The notes under the pieces are model-generated. The model was not told the DNA's origin and did not search any database. It saw only the letters and a list, made by a program, of their open reading frames with translations. A DNA stretch of 64,000 bases from Devosia ginsengisoli (GTDB lineage: Bacteria; Pseudomonadota; Alphaproteobacteria; Rhizobiales; Devosiaceae). The stretch lies in contig NZ_CP042304.1 in assembly GCF_007859655.1 (NCBI RefSeq), forward strand, positions 2,666,001 through 2,730,000. Direction: 5' to 3'. The position numbers and the translations under genes were made by a program. The first letter of the stretch is position 1. Each line of letters starts with the position of its first letter. Shown here in pieces: positions 1 through 8,059 of the stretch.

Positions 1-337
1 CGACATTATCCACGCTCGGTGCGTCGATGACAAAATCCCACAGCGAGCGGGAGCGTGCGATCTCGCCGGTATCGAGCGCCTCGATCTGCCAATAGCGACC
101 GCCGAACGGGATCGCGTATCTGGGGTCCGGCAACGGCTTGCTGAGGCTCGGCTCCTCTGTCGACGGCACAATGGTCGCCGCGAGCCGCATCAGCGTTGCC
201 TCCATGTCCTCGCGGCTGGAGCGCTCGATATTGACGCTGAACAGGTATTGCAGCGCGACCCCCGCGGCAATCAGCGACACGGCGACCCAGACGACCGCCA
301 GCCCCATCATGCGCAGGCGGAGCGAGGGCAGGGTCAA
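1..337 (-). CDS. Sensor histidine kinase, N-terminal part (cut by window edge)
   Basis: Only the first ~112 codons are in the window. The reading frame begins at a TTG that overlaps the stop codon of the upstream response regulator gene; an ATG nine codons later (308-310) is the alternative start. The N-terminus has one clear membrane segment (about residues 10-34) followed by a periplasmic sensor region ending in VIDAPSVDNV at the edge. No HAMP, H-box or ATPase domain can be seen because the gene continues out of the window. The call rests on position: directly downstream of and translationally coupled to an OmpR-type regulator, the usual order of a two-component pair. It would be the membrane sensor that phosphorylates that regulator. 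Confidence 0.75.
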   Translation of the reverse strand, partial: MTLPSLRLRMMGLAVVWVAVSLIAAGVALQYLFSVNIERSSREDMEATLMRLAATIVPSTEEPSLSKPLPDPRYAIPFGGRYWQIEALDTGEIARSRSLWDFVIDAPSVDNV

Positions 338-996
338 AATCCATCACCCAGCGTATATCCGAACCCTCGCCGGGTCTTGATGACATCCGGCCCGAGCCGC
401 TTGCGCACCCGGGCGACAAGAACCTCCACCGCGTTGGAATCCCGCTCATAATCCTGATTGTAGATATGCTCGGTGATTTCCAGCTGCGAGATGACCTGGC
501 CGCGCCGATGCACCAGGTAGGAGATCAGCTTGAATTCCTGCGGCGTCAGCTCCATCGGCACGCCGTCGGCCGTCACCTCCATGGTCCGCAGGTCCAGCAG
601 GTACTTGCCGAAGGCAATACGCGACGATGCCAGGCCATTGGCCCGGCGGACCAAAGCACGGAGCCGCGCCACGATTTCCTGCACATGAAAGGGTTTGACG
701 ACATAGTCGTCGGCACCCGCCTCGATCCCGTCGACGCGCTCCTCCCACTGGCCTCTGGCCGTCAGGATGAGCACGGGGGTCAGTCGTCCCGCTTTGCGCC
801 AGCGTTTGAGAATGGTAAGGCCGTCGACCTGCGGCAGGCCTAGATCCAGCACAATGGCGTCATAAGGCTCGGTGTCGCCGCGAAACCAGGCGACCTCCCC
901 GTCGCGTTCGCGCTCCACGCCGAAACCCGCCTTGCCGAGCGAGGTCATCAATGTTTCGGCAATCCTGTCGTCGTCCTCAGCGATCAGCACCCGCAT
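334..996 (-). CDS. OmpR/PhoP-family response regulator
   Basis: 220 aa, the usual length for the family. The receiver domain has the acidic pocket EDDD near residues 7-10, the phospho-acceptor Asp51 (VLDLGLP), a Thr in LILTARG and the conserved Lys in VVKPF. The C-terminal winged helix ends with the typical ARVRKRLG and RRGFGYTL motifs. It lies 2 bp downstream of a secreted PepSY-like gene and overlaps the kinase start, so the three genes form an operon. By family it is a DNA-binding transcription factor activated by phosphorylation. The PepSY neighbour resembles arrangements of PhoP/FeuP-type regulators, but the signal is unknown. Confidence 0.92.
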   Translation of the reverse strand: MRVLIAEDDDRIAETLMTSLGKAGFGVERERDGEVAWFRGDTEPYDAIVLDLGLPQVDGLTILKRWRKAGRLTPVLILTARGQWEERVDGIEAGADDYVVKPFHVQEIVARLRALVRRANGLASSRIAFGKYLLDLRTMEVTADGVPMELTPQEFKLISYLVHRRGQVISQLEITEHIYNQDYERDSNAVEVLVARVRKRLGPDVIKTRRGFGYTLGDGF

Positions 997-998
997 CG

Positions 999-1499
999 TT
1001 AATTCTCCACGTGCAGACCCGAACGGGCATAGTAATATTCAGTGGCCACCTTGCCGGCCGGGGTCAGGACCGTGACCGCATAGAGCAGGAAGCTCCCGGC
1101 TTGCTGCAATTGCGCGTTGATCACCTCGCCCCCAGTCCGCGCCCGTATGTCGGGAAGGATCGTCGACAGCGACACCGCCTGTCCAGCATTCACCGCGGCC
1201 AGCACGTCGCTTTCGGAAAGCTCCTCGATAGCTGCGTCACCCTGGTCAGGCGCAACCGGCGCGCCGCTGGCGGACCCGTTAGGGGGATTGCTCGGGGGCT
1301 CAACCTGAATTCCGCCCGTGATCGAGCCTGCGCCGGCATTCGCATGACCATTTGCATTCCCATTGCCATTTGCATTCCCATTGCCATTTGCACTCGCAAT
1401 GGCGTTTGCATTGCCATTGCCATGTCCCTGAGCCGTGCTAGGCGGGGAGATGGCCAATGCGGCGGCCAGTACCAATGCGAAGGCGACATGTGGGTTCAT
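999..1499 (-). CDS. Secreted Gly/Asn-repeat protein with PepSY-like C-terminus
   Basis: The start at MNPHVAFALV gives a clean signal peptide (hydrophobic FALVLAAALAI, cleavage near STAQG); upstream in-frame codons give a poor N-terminus. The mature protein starts with a low-complexity tract of Gly-Asn and Asn-Ala pairs encoded by near-perfect 18-bp DNA repeats. An acidic linker follows, then ~70 residues (LSESDVLAAVNAGQ...ILPDIRARTGGEVINAQL...LLYAVTVL) with the strand/helix pattern of PepSY domains. I infer a periplasmic protein controlled by, or modulating, the adjacent two-component system. The repeat tract is slippage-prone and its length may vary between strains. Confidence 0.7.
   Translation of the reverse strand: MNPHVAFALVLAAALAISPPSTAQGHGNGNANAIASANGNGNANGNGNANGHANAGAGSITGGIQVEPPSNPPNGSASGAPVAPDQGDAAIEELSESDVLAAVNAGQAVSLSTILPDIRARTGGEVINAQLQQAGSFLLYAVTVLTPAGKVATEYYYARSGLHVEN
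1350..1395 (-). repeat. 18-bp tandem repeat inside the PepSY-like gene
   Basis: The plus strand has two perfect copies of an 18-bp unit (ATTTGCATTCCCATTGCC at 1350-1367 and 1368-1385) and a partial third. Related GCATTGCC/GCATTCCC words continue to about 1425. It encodes the Gly-Asn/Ala-Asn tract, and 18 bp keeps the reading frame when units are gained or lost. Confidence 0.8.
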
Positions 1500-1525
1500 A
1501 ATAGCTACTGCAATAGACGCCCAAG

Positions 1526-1544
1526 GCTGACAAAACGCTGACAA
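1526..1544 (-). promoter_or_regulatory. Direct repeat, candidate response-regulator site
   Basis: GCTGACAA occurs at 1526-1533 and again at 1537-1544 with an 11-bp repeat distance (TTGTCAGC on the coding strand). It lies 27-45 bp upstream of the chosen ATG of the PepSY-like gene. OmpR/PhoP-type regulators bind tandem direct repeats with this spacing, so this may be the operon's own regulator site. The link is inference. Confidence 0.4.
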
Positions 1545-1638
1545 CCATCATCACGGCTCCATCAGCGGACGTCTGCTAGCCTCTCCTTATTGGCGCCCGG
1601 AGATCCCATGCTGCTTTCCGCTCGTCAGTACAGGTAGC

Positions 1639-1677
1639 CGGCATCGACAACATACCGCCCCCACGTTGTCGATGCCG
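1639..1677. repeat. Perfect 13-bp inverted repeat
   Basis: CGGCATCGACAAC (1639-1651) pairs perfectly with GTTGTCGATGCCG (1665-1677) across a 13-nt loop. There is no T-run on either side, so it does not look like an ordinary terminator. It could be a protein-binding palindrome or the remnant of a mobile element end. Confidence 0.55.
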
Positions 1678-1926
1678 TCGCCCCTCGATACAAGCACCCG
1701 TTCGGCGCCCATGGCCGTTCCCTGGTGGGCATTGGCACAAAGATCGTCCTGAATGGGCGCGAGGGAACTTGCAATCGCCTGCTGCGTTTATCGGTCGCCA
1801 GGGTTTTGCCCTTGCCGTATTGTTCTTTCCTGATCCCCGGCTGTCCCTGGCCGGGGCCTTTTATGGTCCCGCCCATGAATGCCTTGGGACTTGGTGGCCA
1901 AAGTCTGCCGGCAACCCGTCGGCGAA

Positions 1927-4524
1927 CTAGCGCTGCCTGGCGGGCGGCTCTTCGGCCACGGTGGCGCTCCACATCGCCTTGGTGATCGACTGCGTGGTGG
2001 AGAAATAGTCCTTCCATGGATCGGGCTTTCCTGCCCGCTCGGCTGCGTCAGCCAGGGTGAACTGGTTGGCGGCCTTGATGGTCTCCAGCTCATCCCAGCT
2101 GACCGGCACAGCCACCGGCGCACCCTGGCGTGAGCGGCTGGACCAGGGGGCGATGGCGGTGGCACCGCGCTCGTTGCGCAAATAGTCGATGAAGATTTTG
2201 CCCTTGCGGCTGGCCTTGCGCGAATTGGCGGTGAAGCGATCTGGAAACTTGTCGGCGAGGCGCTGGGCAAAGGTCTTGCAGAAGCTCTTGATCTCCGGCC
2301 ATTCGGTGGTCGGGCGGAGCGGCGCGATGACATGAATGCCCTTGCCACCACTGACCAGCGCATAGCTTTCCAGCCCCCAGGCGCCGAGTTCGCTGCGGAT
2401 ATCGACGGCGGCGGCGCGGACATGCCCGAAGTCCAGTCCCTCATCGGGGTCGATGTCAAAGATGATGCGCTCGGGCTTTTCTAAATCCCTGGTGCGCGAC
2501 CCCCACAGGTGCCATTCGAGCACGTTCATCTGCGTGCCGGCGATCAGGCCGGCCAGTGTGTCGATATAGAAATAGCTTTCCTTCTCACCGTCCTTCTCGG
2601 CGATCATCAGCGATTTCATGGCGTCGGGAAAACCGCCGGTGTCGTGCTTCTGGAAGAAGCAGTATTTCGCCCTGCCCTGCGGGCAGCGCAGCAGGCTCAG
2701 TGGCCGGTTTTCGATATAGGGCAGCATGCGATCGGCCACGGCGGCATAGTAGGCGACGAGGTCGGCCTTGGTGACGCCCTGGCCGGGATAGACCACCCGG
2801 TCGGGACTGCTGAGCTTGATGCCAGCCGCCTCGGCGGCGTTGATGCCCGCCTGCGTGCTGAGCGGCGCGGCAGCGGCTTTACGAGTGTCGGGCTTGTCCA
2901 AGGTCACGTCTCCCGCCGGTTTGTCCTCGCGCAAAGTGAGGAAGGAGGGGTGGCGCATTATGCCATCCGGGGTGAATTCGGTGTAGCCGATTTCGGCCAC
3001 CAGTTCGGGCGACACCCAGCGGGCGGTCCTGGCGACGGCCCTGGGCACATTGGCGAAGGGATTGGTCTTGCGGGCGCGGCTGTTGAGCTGCTGCTGCAGG
3101 GCCTGCGCATCGTCCACGGAAAAACCGGTGCCGACCCGGCCGCGATAGACCAGCTTGCCATCCTCCCAGGTACCGACCAGCAGAGAAGCGAAGGTCTTCT
3201 TCTTGCTCGAGGGCGACCAGCCGGCGATGACGAATTCCTGCCGCTTGCCGCATTTGATCTTGAGCCAGCTTCGAGTGCGCTCGCTGCGATAGGGCGCATC
3301 ACCCCGCTTGGCGATGATGCCTTCGTGGCCTTCGCGGCAGACAGTGTCGAACACCTTCTGGCCATTGCCGGTCACATGCGTCGAGAATTGCACCAGCGAG
3401 GATTTTTCGATCCTGCCGAGCAGCGTTTCGAGCCGTGCTTTGCGTTCTACGAGCGGCAGTTTTGCCAGTTCCTCGCCATCCTGCTCGATGAGATCGAAGG
3501 CAAAATAGGTCAGCGATCCGCCATTCGAGAGGTGATCCTTGAGAGTCGAGAAATCGGTGCGGCCCTTGCTGTCGAAGGCGCAGAGTTCGCCATCGATCAG
3601 CGCCGTGCCGGCAGTTACGCGGGATAGAGGCGGGACGATGGTCTTGAATTGTTCGGTCCAGTCCTTGCCGGTCCGCGTGTAAAGCCGGACCTGCTCGCCG
3701 GAAATGGCGGCAAGGCAGCGATAGCCGTCATATTTCATTTCGAACAGCCAGCCGGACTCTTCCGGGATATCGGTGACCAGGGTGGCCAGTTGCGGCGGGC
3801 GGAAGTCCGGCAAGTCGGCTGCCTTGCCCTTGCGCCTGGCCGAGACGGGGTTGTCGACAGCCTTGTCCTCATCGGAATGCCAGACGGCCTCGTTGGGCGT
3901 ATCGGTATTCTTTTTGGCCTTCAGCCCCTTGGCGATACCATCAAGGTCGCGGCCGGTGGAGACCGACCGGGTGAAGCGCCCGGTCAGCGTCTCTTTATCC
4001 CTGGCATAGTCGTCGCGATGCTTGATGAGCAGCCAGTTTTCCCGTGGCGGACCGGATTTGCGCTTGCTGTCGCGGCCTTTCATGTGGACCAGCACCCATT
4101 CCCCTTTCATGCGGTGACCATGCAGCCGCATCTTGAGGTCGCCATCTTCAAGTGCGTCGCGGGGGTCAGCCAGCGGCTCCCAGGTGCCCTCGTCCCACAG
4201 CATCACCGTGCCCCCGCCATATTCGCCTTCGGGGATGGTGCCCTCGAAGCTGCCATAGTCGAGGGGATGGTCCTCCACGCGCACGGCGAGGCGTTTGTCC
4301 GCAGGGTTGTCGGATGGCCCCTTGGTCACCGCCCAGCTCTTGAGCACACCGTCGAGCTCGATGCGGAAATCGTAATGCAGCTGCCGGGCGTCATGTTTCT
4401 GCACCACGAAGCGACGGGCCTTGCCATTCGTCTTCGCCTTGCCGGCACCAGAAGGCTCCTGCGTCTTGGTGAAGTCGCGTTTGGCCTTGTAGTCCCTGAG
4501 CAGGGCTTCGGCTTTGGTCGCCAT
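1927..4524 (-). CDS. ligD: ATP-dependent DNA ligase LigD (phosphoesterase-ligase-polymerase)
   Basis: 865 aa, full length for a three-domain LigD. Order: 3'-phosphoesterase domain (about residues 35-175; KHDARQLHYDF with His44/His50, then His86 in EDHPLDYGSFEG), ligase domain with the adenylated Lys264 in MKYDGYR, and a C-terminal primase-like polymerase domain with LLRCPQGRAKYCFFQKH and the catalytic DIDPDEG. It trims, fills and seals double-strand break ends recruited by Ku. The ATG lies 3 bp after the ku stop, so ku and ligD form one operon. The domain order PE-LIG-POL is common in Alphaproteobacteria. All catalytic motifs look intact. Confidence 0.97.
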   Translation of the reverse strand: MATKAEALLRDYKAKRDFTKTQEPSGAGKAKTNGKARRFVVQKHDARQLHYDFRIELDGVLKSWAVTKGPSDNPADKRLAVRVEDHPLDYGSFEGTIPEGEYGGGTVMLWDEGTWEPLADPRDALEDGDLKMRLHGHRMKGEWVLVHMKGRDSKRKSGPPRENWLLIKHRDDYARDKETLTGRFTRSVSTGRDLDGIAKGLKAKKNTDTPNEAVWHSDEDKAVDNPVSARRKGKAADLPDFRPPQLATLVTDIPEESGWLFEMKYDGYRCLAAISGEQVRLYTRTGKDWTEQFKTIVPPLSRVTAGTALIDGELCAFDSKGRTDFSTLKDHLSNGGSLTYFAFDLIEQDGEELAKLPLVERKARLETLLGRIEKSSLVQFSTHVTGNGQKVFDTVCREGHEGIIAKRGDAPYRSERTRSWLKIKCGKRQEFVIAGWSPSSKKKTFASLLVGTWEDGKLVYRGRVGTGFSVDDAQALQQQLNSRARKTNPFANVPRAVARTARWVSPELVAEIGYTEFTPDGIMRHPSFLTLREDKPAGDVTLDKPDTRKAAAAPLSTQAGINAAEAAGIKLSSPDRVVYPGQGVTKADLVAYYAAVADRMLPYIENRPLSLLRCPQGRAKYCFFQKHDTGGFPDAMKSLMIAEKDGEKESYFYIDTLAGLIAGTQMNVLEWHLWGSRTRDLEKPERIIFDIDPDEGLDFGHVRAAAVDIRSELGAWGLESYALVSGGKGIHVIAPLRPTTEWPEIKSFCKTFAQRLADKFPDRFTANSRKASRKGKIFIDYLRNERGATAIAPWSSRSRQGAPVAVPVSWDELETIKAANQFTLADAAERAGKPDPWKDYFSTTQSITKAMWSATVAEEPPARQR

Positions 4525-4527
4525 GGC

Positions 4528-5364
4528 CTAGCTCGCCTTCTTGCGCGGGGTGGCCTTGCCCGTGGCCTTCTTGCCTTCAAGGCTCGATTTCAGCGCGTCC
4601 ATCAGGTCCACCACGTTGGATTTGGTGGGCTTGCTCTCGGGCGGTTCGTCCCTGGTGGTAATCTTCTTGCCCTTGCTCTTGAGCTTGCGAGCGATGAGCT
4701 CACGCAACGCAGACTGGTAATGATCCTTGAACACCTTGGCGTCGAACTTGTCGGTTTTCTTGTCGATCAGCGCGGTGGCGACCTCCAGCAGGTCTGCATC
4801 AGCTTTCTTGGCCGGAATGTCCGAAAAATAGGGATCGGCCTTGCGAAGCTCGTCCTGGTAATGGAGCGTTTCGAGCAGCAGCCCCTTGCCGGCCGGCTTG
4901 ATGGCCACAAGATATTCCTTGCCGCGCAACGCCAGCTGACCGAGCCCGATCTTGCTGGATTTACGCAGCGCATCGCGAATAACGATAAAGGCGTCTTCGG
5001 CCAGATCGTCGGAGGGGACGAGGTAATAGGGCTTGTCGAAATAGAGCGGATCGATCTCGTTGCTGCCGACGAACTGCGTCAGTTCGAGCGTCTTTCGCGT
5101 TTCCAGCTTGACCGCGTCGATCTCCTCGTCAGTCAGGAGGACATAGTCGTCCTTTTGGTATTCGAACCCCTTCATGATCTCGTCCTTGTCGACGGGACCG
5201 ATGCCGTCCACCACCTTCTCGTAGTGAATAGGCTTGCCGGAGGGCTCGTGGATTTGCCGGAAGCTGGGTTTGGCATTGGCCTTGGTGGCCGTGTAGAGTT
5301 CTACGGCGATCGATACGAGCGACAGGCGCAACTGGCCTTTCCAGATGGGACGAGATGCGGGCAT
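4528..5364 (-). CDS. ku: Ku, bacterial non-homologous end-joining protein
   Basis: The start at MPASRPIWKG (278 aa) is preceded by GAGGTG at good spacing; a longer frame upstream adds a basic, non-conserved extension. The body matches bacterial Ku: WKGQLRLSLVSIAVELY at the N-terminus, the bridge/core segment with EIDPLYFDKPYYLVP, GLGQLALRGKEYLVAIKP, and a Lys-rich C-terminal tail (KKATGKATPRKKAS). Ku homodimers thread onto broken DNA ends and recruit LigD, which is encoded 3 bp downstream. Upstream (5365-5522) there is no gene; the neighbouring recombinase is separately expressed. Confidence 0.96.
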   Translation of the reverse strand: MPASRPIWKGQLRLSLVSIAVELYTATKANAKPSFRQIHEPSGKPIHYEKVVDGIGPVDKDEIMKGFEYQKDDYVLLTDEEIDAVKLETRKTLELTQFVGSNEIDPLYFDKPYYLVPSDDLAEDAFIVIRDALRKSSKIGLGQLALRGKEYLVAIKPAGKGLLLETLHYQDELRKADPYFSDIPAKKADADLLEVATALIDKKTDKFDAKVFKDHYQSALRELIARKLKSKGKKITTRDEPPESKPTKSNVVDLMDALKSSLEGKKATGKATPRKKAS

Positions 5365-5522
5365 GGAGAGTTTCACCTCTACGTGGTGAGCTAGAAACGA
5401 TCCTGTCCGGCGCTTCGTTCCGACAGCGAAAGAGGGAAGCAAGTCAAGGCCGGGCGGTTGGGCTACCACCGCGTTAGCTCTCCACCGCTAGCCGGCAAAA
5501 CTGGGGTCAATTGCTATAGCCC

Positions 5523-6760
5523 TCAATCGCTCTTTGATGCTGGCCCGTCACGATCGTCGTCGACGCGATGGGCGGCATCCCTGGCTTCGCGCTGGCGTTG
5601 CGCACGCGCAATGTTGGCTGCAATCTCCTTGGGATCCCGGGGATCAATTAAGCCGTCAAGATGGCGGCGCACCTCTTTGGCCGATAGTGCAGGACGGCTC
5701 GTATCACGCTTGAAAACCGGTTCGGGCATGTCCTCAATTACAAAGCCTGGCTCCTGATCTGGTGCCGTCGGGTTGGTAGGGTCCGGGGACAACATTTTCG
5801 GCGCTCTTTCGTACCCAAGCTTGCCTGCAGGCGGAACGGGCTCATTTTGCGGCACGACAACCGCACGGGCTACAGCCTTGCGTTTGTGGCCGACGCCGGC
5901 ACGCGCGTAATGGGTGTGGGCGGTGTGCACCGACAAGTGCCCGCACAGGAGTGCGATTTCCGGGGGAGACAGTCCCGCCGCGGCCCAGGAGGCAATCGCC
6001 ACGTGACGAAAGCTATAGAGCGAGAGGACACGAGCGCCGATACGTTCGCAGGCGCGCTCGAGCTGCCCGGCCAGGCATTTCTGCCATTTGGCGAATTCGC
6101 GCTTGCTCAGATCATGGTCGATCATGCGCAGGAGCAAGTCGACGCCAGCTCGGACGTCCTCGTGCATCTCGGATAGATTCAGCTTGCGGGTCGGCGTCTG
6201 GCCCGGGCGCTTCTTGGCATTGGGAAGGGTGAGCCATGCTCCGTCGAATGTTGCGCCCCGCAATTCGATGGGCCGGAATCCGCTATGCCCCGCCACGAGG
6301 ACAAAGAGCGCGGCAAGTATCGAATTCGGATTTTCGTATTTGAGTCCATGGCGCTTGAGTTCGTAAAATAGCGCCCTTGCTTCGGCGTCTGTGGCATCGA
6401 CCACCTTTTTGGCCGACGTGCGTCGCTTCTCTTTGGGGATTGTTGCCTTTCGCGCCGTAAGTGCGGCACCGACCTTTTCCCAGGCCGTCGGGAAGCTGGC
6501 GCCCCGCCCGGTGGCCTCCATTTCCTCGGCAAGAGCATAGCGGAGATCGGCGCGATAGCGGGGATCGACCGGCGCGCGAGCGGTCCGCTCTGTCGCTGAA
6601 CGGCGGCAAGGGCATCTTCAGGCAGGGCATCAGGAAAGAGCATCATGGCATCGGCAAGCCAGCGACGGCCGATGCGCAGATGATCTTCTATCGTATCGGG
6701 GGCAGCGGGCCCCGAGGGCGGCAAGTGGTGGCGCGGCATGTCGATCTGTGTCAATTGCAT
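5523..6760 (-). pseudogene. Tyrosine recombinase/integrase-like gene with a frame break
   Basis: The 3' 332 codons encode an integrase-like catalytic domain: Arg in SGFRPIEL, then LYSFRHVAIASW...LLCGHLSVHTAHTHYA, giving R, the RH box, the GH box and the nucleophile Tyr. The usual His three residues before the second Arg is Tyr here (YSFRH). The N-terminus (MQLTQIDMPRHH...ALAAVQRQSG) starts at 6760 behind GGAG but is in another frame. The two halves join near 6560-6580 if one base is missing, reading ...GPLAR-PVDPRYRADLRYALAEE. So this is a one-base deletion, a real pseudogene or a sequencing error. The C-terminal 130 residues are a Pro/Arg-rich tail of unknown role. Confidence 0.7.
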
Positions 6761-6807
6761 TACTCCACGAATGTATCATGCAAAGTCGCATTACTCCATG
6801 AATTTAT
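6757..6807. repeat. 20-bp direct repeat duplicating the recombinase RBS/start
   Basis: GCATTACTCCACGAATGTAT (6757-6776) and GCATTACTCCATGAATTTAT (6788-6807) match at 18 of 20 positions, 31 bp apart. On the minus strand each copy contains GGAG-TA-ATG, so the ribosome site and start codon of the recombinase are duplicated. It may be an operator pair for autoregulation or simply a local duplication. Confidence 0.6.
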
Positions 6808-6837
6808 GTTCCATCCAGCCAAGGGCTTTGGCCTCTC

Positions 6838-6978
6838 GGATCACCGTTTGATCACCAGGTGATCAACACCTGATCGACAGATGGTCAACAAGCCAAAGGG
6901 CTCCAGAAGGAGTGAACGCTTGATGATCGACATTTGATCTACATCCGACCAACAACCTGCCACCATCTGATCAACAAG
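6838..6978. repeat. Two arrays of five 11-bp direct repeats (iteron/centromere-like)
   Basis: Array 1 has units starting at 6838, 6849, 6860, 6871 and 6882. Array 2 has units at 6924, 6935, 6946, 6957 and 6968. The consensus is TGATCAACANN; examples are TGATCACCAGG, TGATCAACACC, TGATCGACAGA, TGATCTACATC and TGATCAACAAG. The unit at 6957 is the weakest. A 31-bp spacer separates the arrays. The 11-bp period puts each unit about one helical turn apart, as expected for cooperative protein binding. The arrays lie between the recombinase start and the 3' end of the HTH gene, so they could be a centromere, an origin iteron array or a multi-site operator. Confidence 0.75.
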
Positions 6979-7020
6979 CTCCCGTCAGGTTCCGCGATTT
7001 TTCCAAACTGGTCACCCGGG

Positions 7021-7998
7021 TTAGCCAAGGGATGGTGCCTCGTCGAAGATGTCACCGAGCAGCGAGCGGCGCGTTGAGATCATGATCGCGCGCTCCCCGA
7101 AGCGGGCAATGACCGGTCGGCTGCGGCAGGGGTGGTCCCTGTCGCGGCGCGGAACGGAAGCCTGGGGATGGTTGATCCAATCGGCCCCCGCGATAGGAAT
7201 CCGGGACAACATATGTCGCCGCGCGGCTGACGAGGGCAGCACGAGAACAACGAGGCCGCCAAAATAGACATTTGCCGCAATGGCGCGCGTCCAGATCGGT
7301 CGGGCCTCGGTCCTGTAGCGCTCCAAGGTGACCATCTGGTCGATCTCGATAAACCCGATAACCATCGACTGGTCGCGGACCGTCAAGAGGAGGCTGGCAT
7401 CGCCGTTATCCGCTTTGCTGGCTTTGACAACAACCGCGCAGGTAAGGCCGAGAAATCTCGAAAGGGGATCGCGGGTATCCGCCAGAGCAAACCGGTCATC
7501 GCGGGGACGGTCAATGATTTGGGGAACGGAGCGGATGATTTCGTTTCGCCATGCGAGGCGGGGCGCTTCAACCACGGCTTTGAGCTGGACGGCAACGTTG
7601 GGGGGTGACGGCATCCACCTATGCCGCACCGATGGGACCGGAGTTGGCCTTGCTACACGCGCGGCCCTGAGCAGCGCCCGGTCATCGACGATCCTGGGTG
7701 GATTCCCGGCAAGCCCATTTCGCAGATAGTCATGGACAGCATCGGGGTCGCGGCGAAACCAGCGTGCTGTTGTACTGGCCGCGACGGCGCTTGAGCGAAA
7801 AAGAAGCGTTCTGAGTCCGTGCTCGGGGATGTCGCGAACCAGTTTGACGGCGTCCGCATAATTGCGCAATGCGCCCCGCGACAGTCCGAGCCGCGCCGCC
7901 AGATCGGCTTCGAATGCCAGCCTAGCATCATCCGGTTGGCGTGACCGCACTATGGCGGCCAGACGGCCCAGGACTGCCCATTTTCGAATACGTTCCAT
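7021..7998 (-). CDS. Unknown protein with N-terminal helix-turn-helix
   Basis: 325 aa. I do not recognise the family. Residues about 28-52 (FEADLAARLGLSRGALRNYADAVKLV) look like a helix-turn-helix. The middle is Arg/Pro-rich. A second folded region (LSRFLGLTCAVVVKA...LLLTVRDQSMVIGFIEIDQMVTLERYR...VYFGGLVVLVLPSS) alternates hydrophobic strands and helices without a catalytic motif I can name. It is transcribed divergently from the 8090 gene across an 88-bp region holding a 20-bp perfect palindrome, and its 3' end abuts the 11-bp repeat arrays. It is a candidate DNA-binding protein for either site. That role is inference. Confidence 0.65.
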   Translation of the reverse strand: MERIRKWAVLGRLAAIVRSRQPDDARLAFEADLAARLGLSRGALRNYADAVKLVRDIPEHGLRTLLFRSSAVAASTTARWFRRDPDAVHDYLRNGLAGNPPRIVDDRALLRAARVARPTPVPSVRHRWMPSPPNVAVQLKAVVEAPRLAWRNEIIRSVPQIIDRPRDDRFALADTRDPLSRFLGLTCAVVVKASKADNGDASLLLTVRDQSMVIGFIEIDQMVTLERYRTEARPIWTRAIAANVYFGGLVVLVLPSSAARRHMLSRIPIAGADWINHPQASVPRRDRDHPCRSRPVIARFGERAIMISTRRSLLGDIFDEAPSLG

Positions 7999-8027
7999 GC
8001 CGATTTAGCTGCACGAACTGCACGCTG

Positions 8028-8056
8028 TTGACAAGTCGGGTTGTCCATCACACAAT
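8028..8056 (+). promoter_or_regulatory. Sigma70-like promoter for the 8090 gene
   Basis: TTGACA at 8028-8033, 17 bp, then CACAAT at 8051-8056, immediately upstream of the 20-bp palindrome and 34 bp before the 8090 ATG. The -35 is perfect; the -10 matches only moderately. Confidence 0.45.
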
Positions 8057-8059
8057 GAC

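Larger units (their letters stand above)
1500..1926. other. Intergenic region with two hairpins, no convincing gene
   Basis: This 427-bp gap separates the two-component operon start from the end of ligD. It contains the regulator-like direct repeat, a perfect 13-bp inverted repeat (1639-1677), and a GC-rich stem CCCCGGC/GCCGGGG (1835-1841/1850-1856) followed by CCTTTT. The second hairpin could be a weak rho-independent terminator, but no plus-strand gene ends upstream of it. Open frames here lack coding character. Confidence 0.5.

Noticed and set aside
1835..1862. Rho-independent terminator on the plus strand
   Set aside because: A 7-bp GC stem and TTTT are present, but no plus-strand gene ends before it; kept only as a note.
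3649..5394. Long plus-strand open frame (581 codons) opposite ku and ligD
   Set aside because: It is the antisense of two clearly conserved genes in a GC-rich genome and has no family signature.
6838..6978. CRISPR array
   Set aside because: Units are 11 bp and contiguous with no spacers; this is an iteron-type array.
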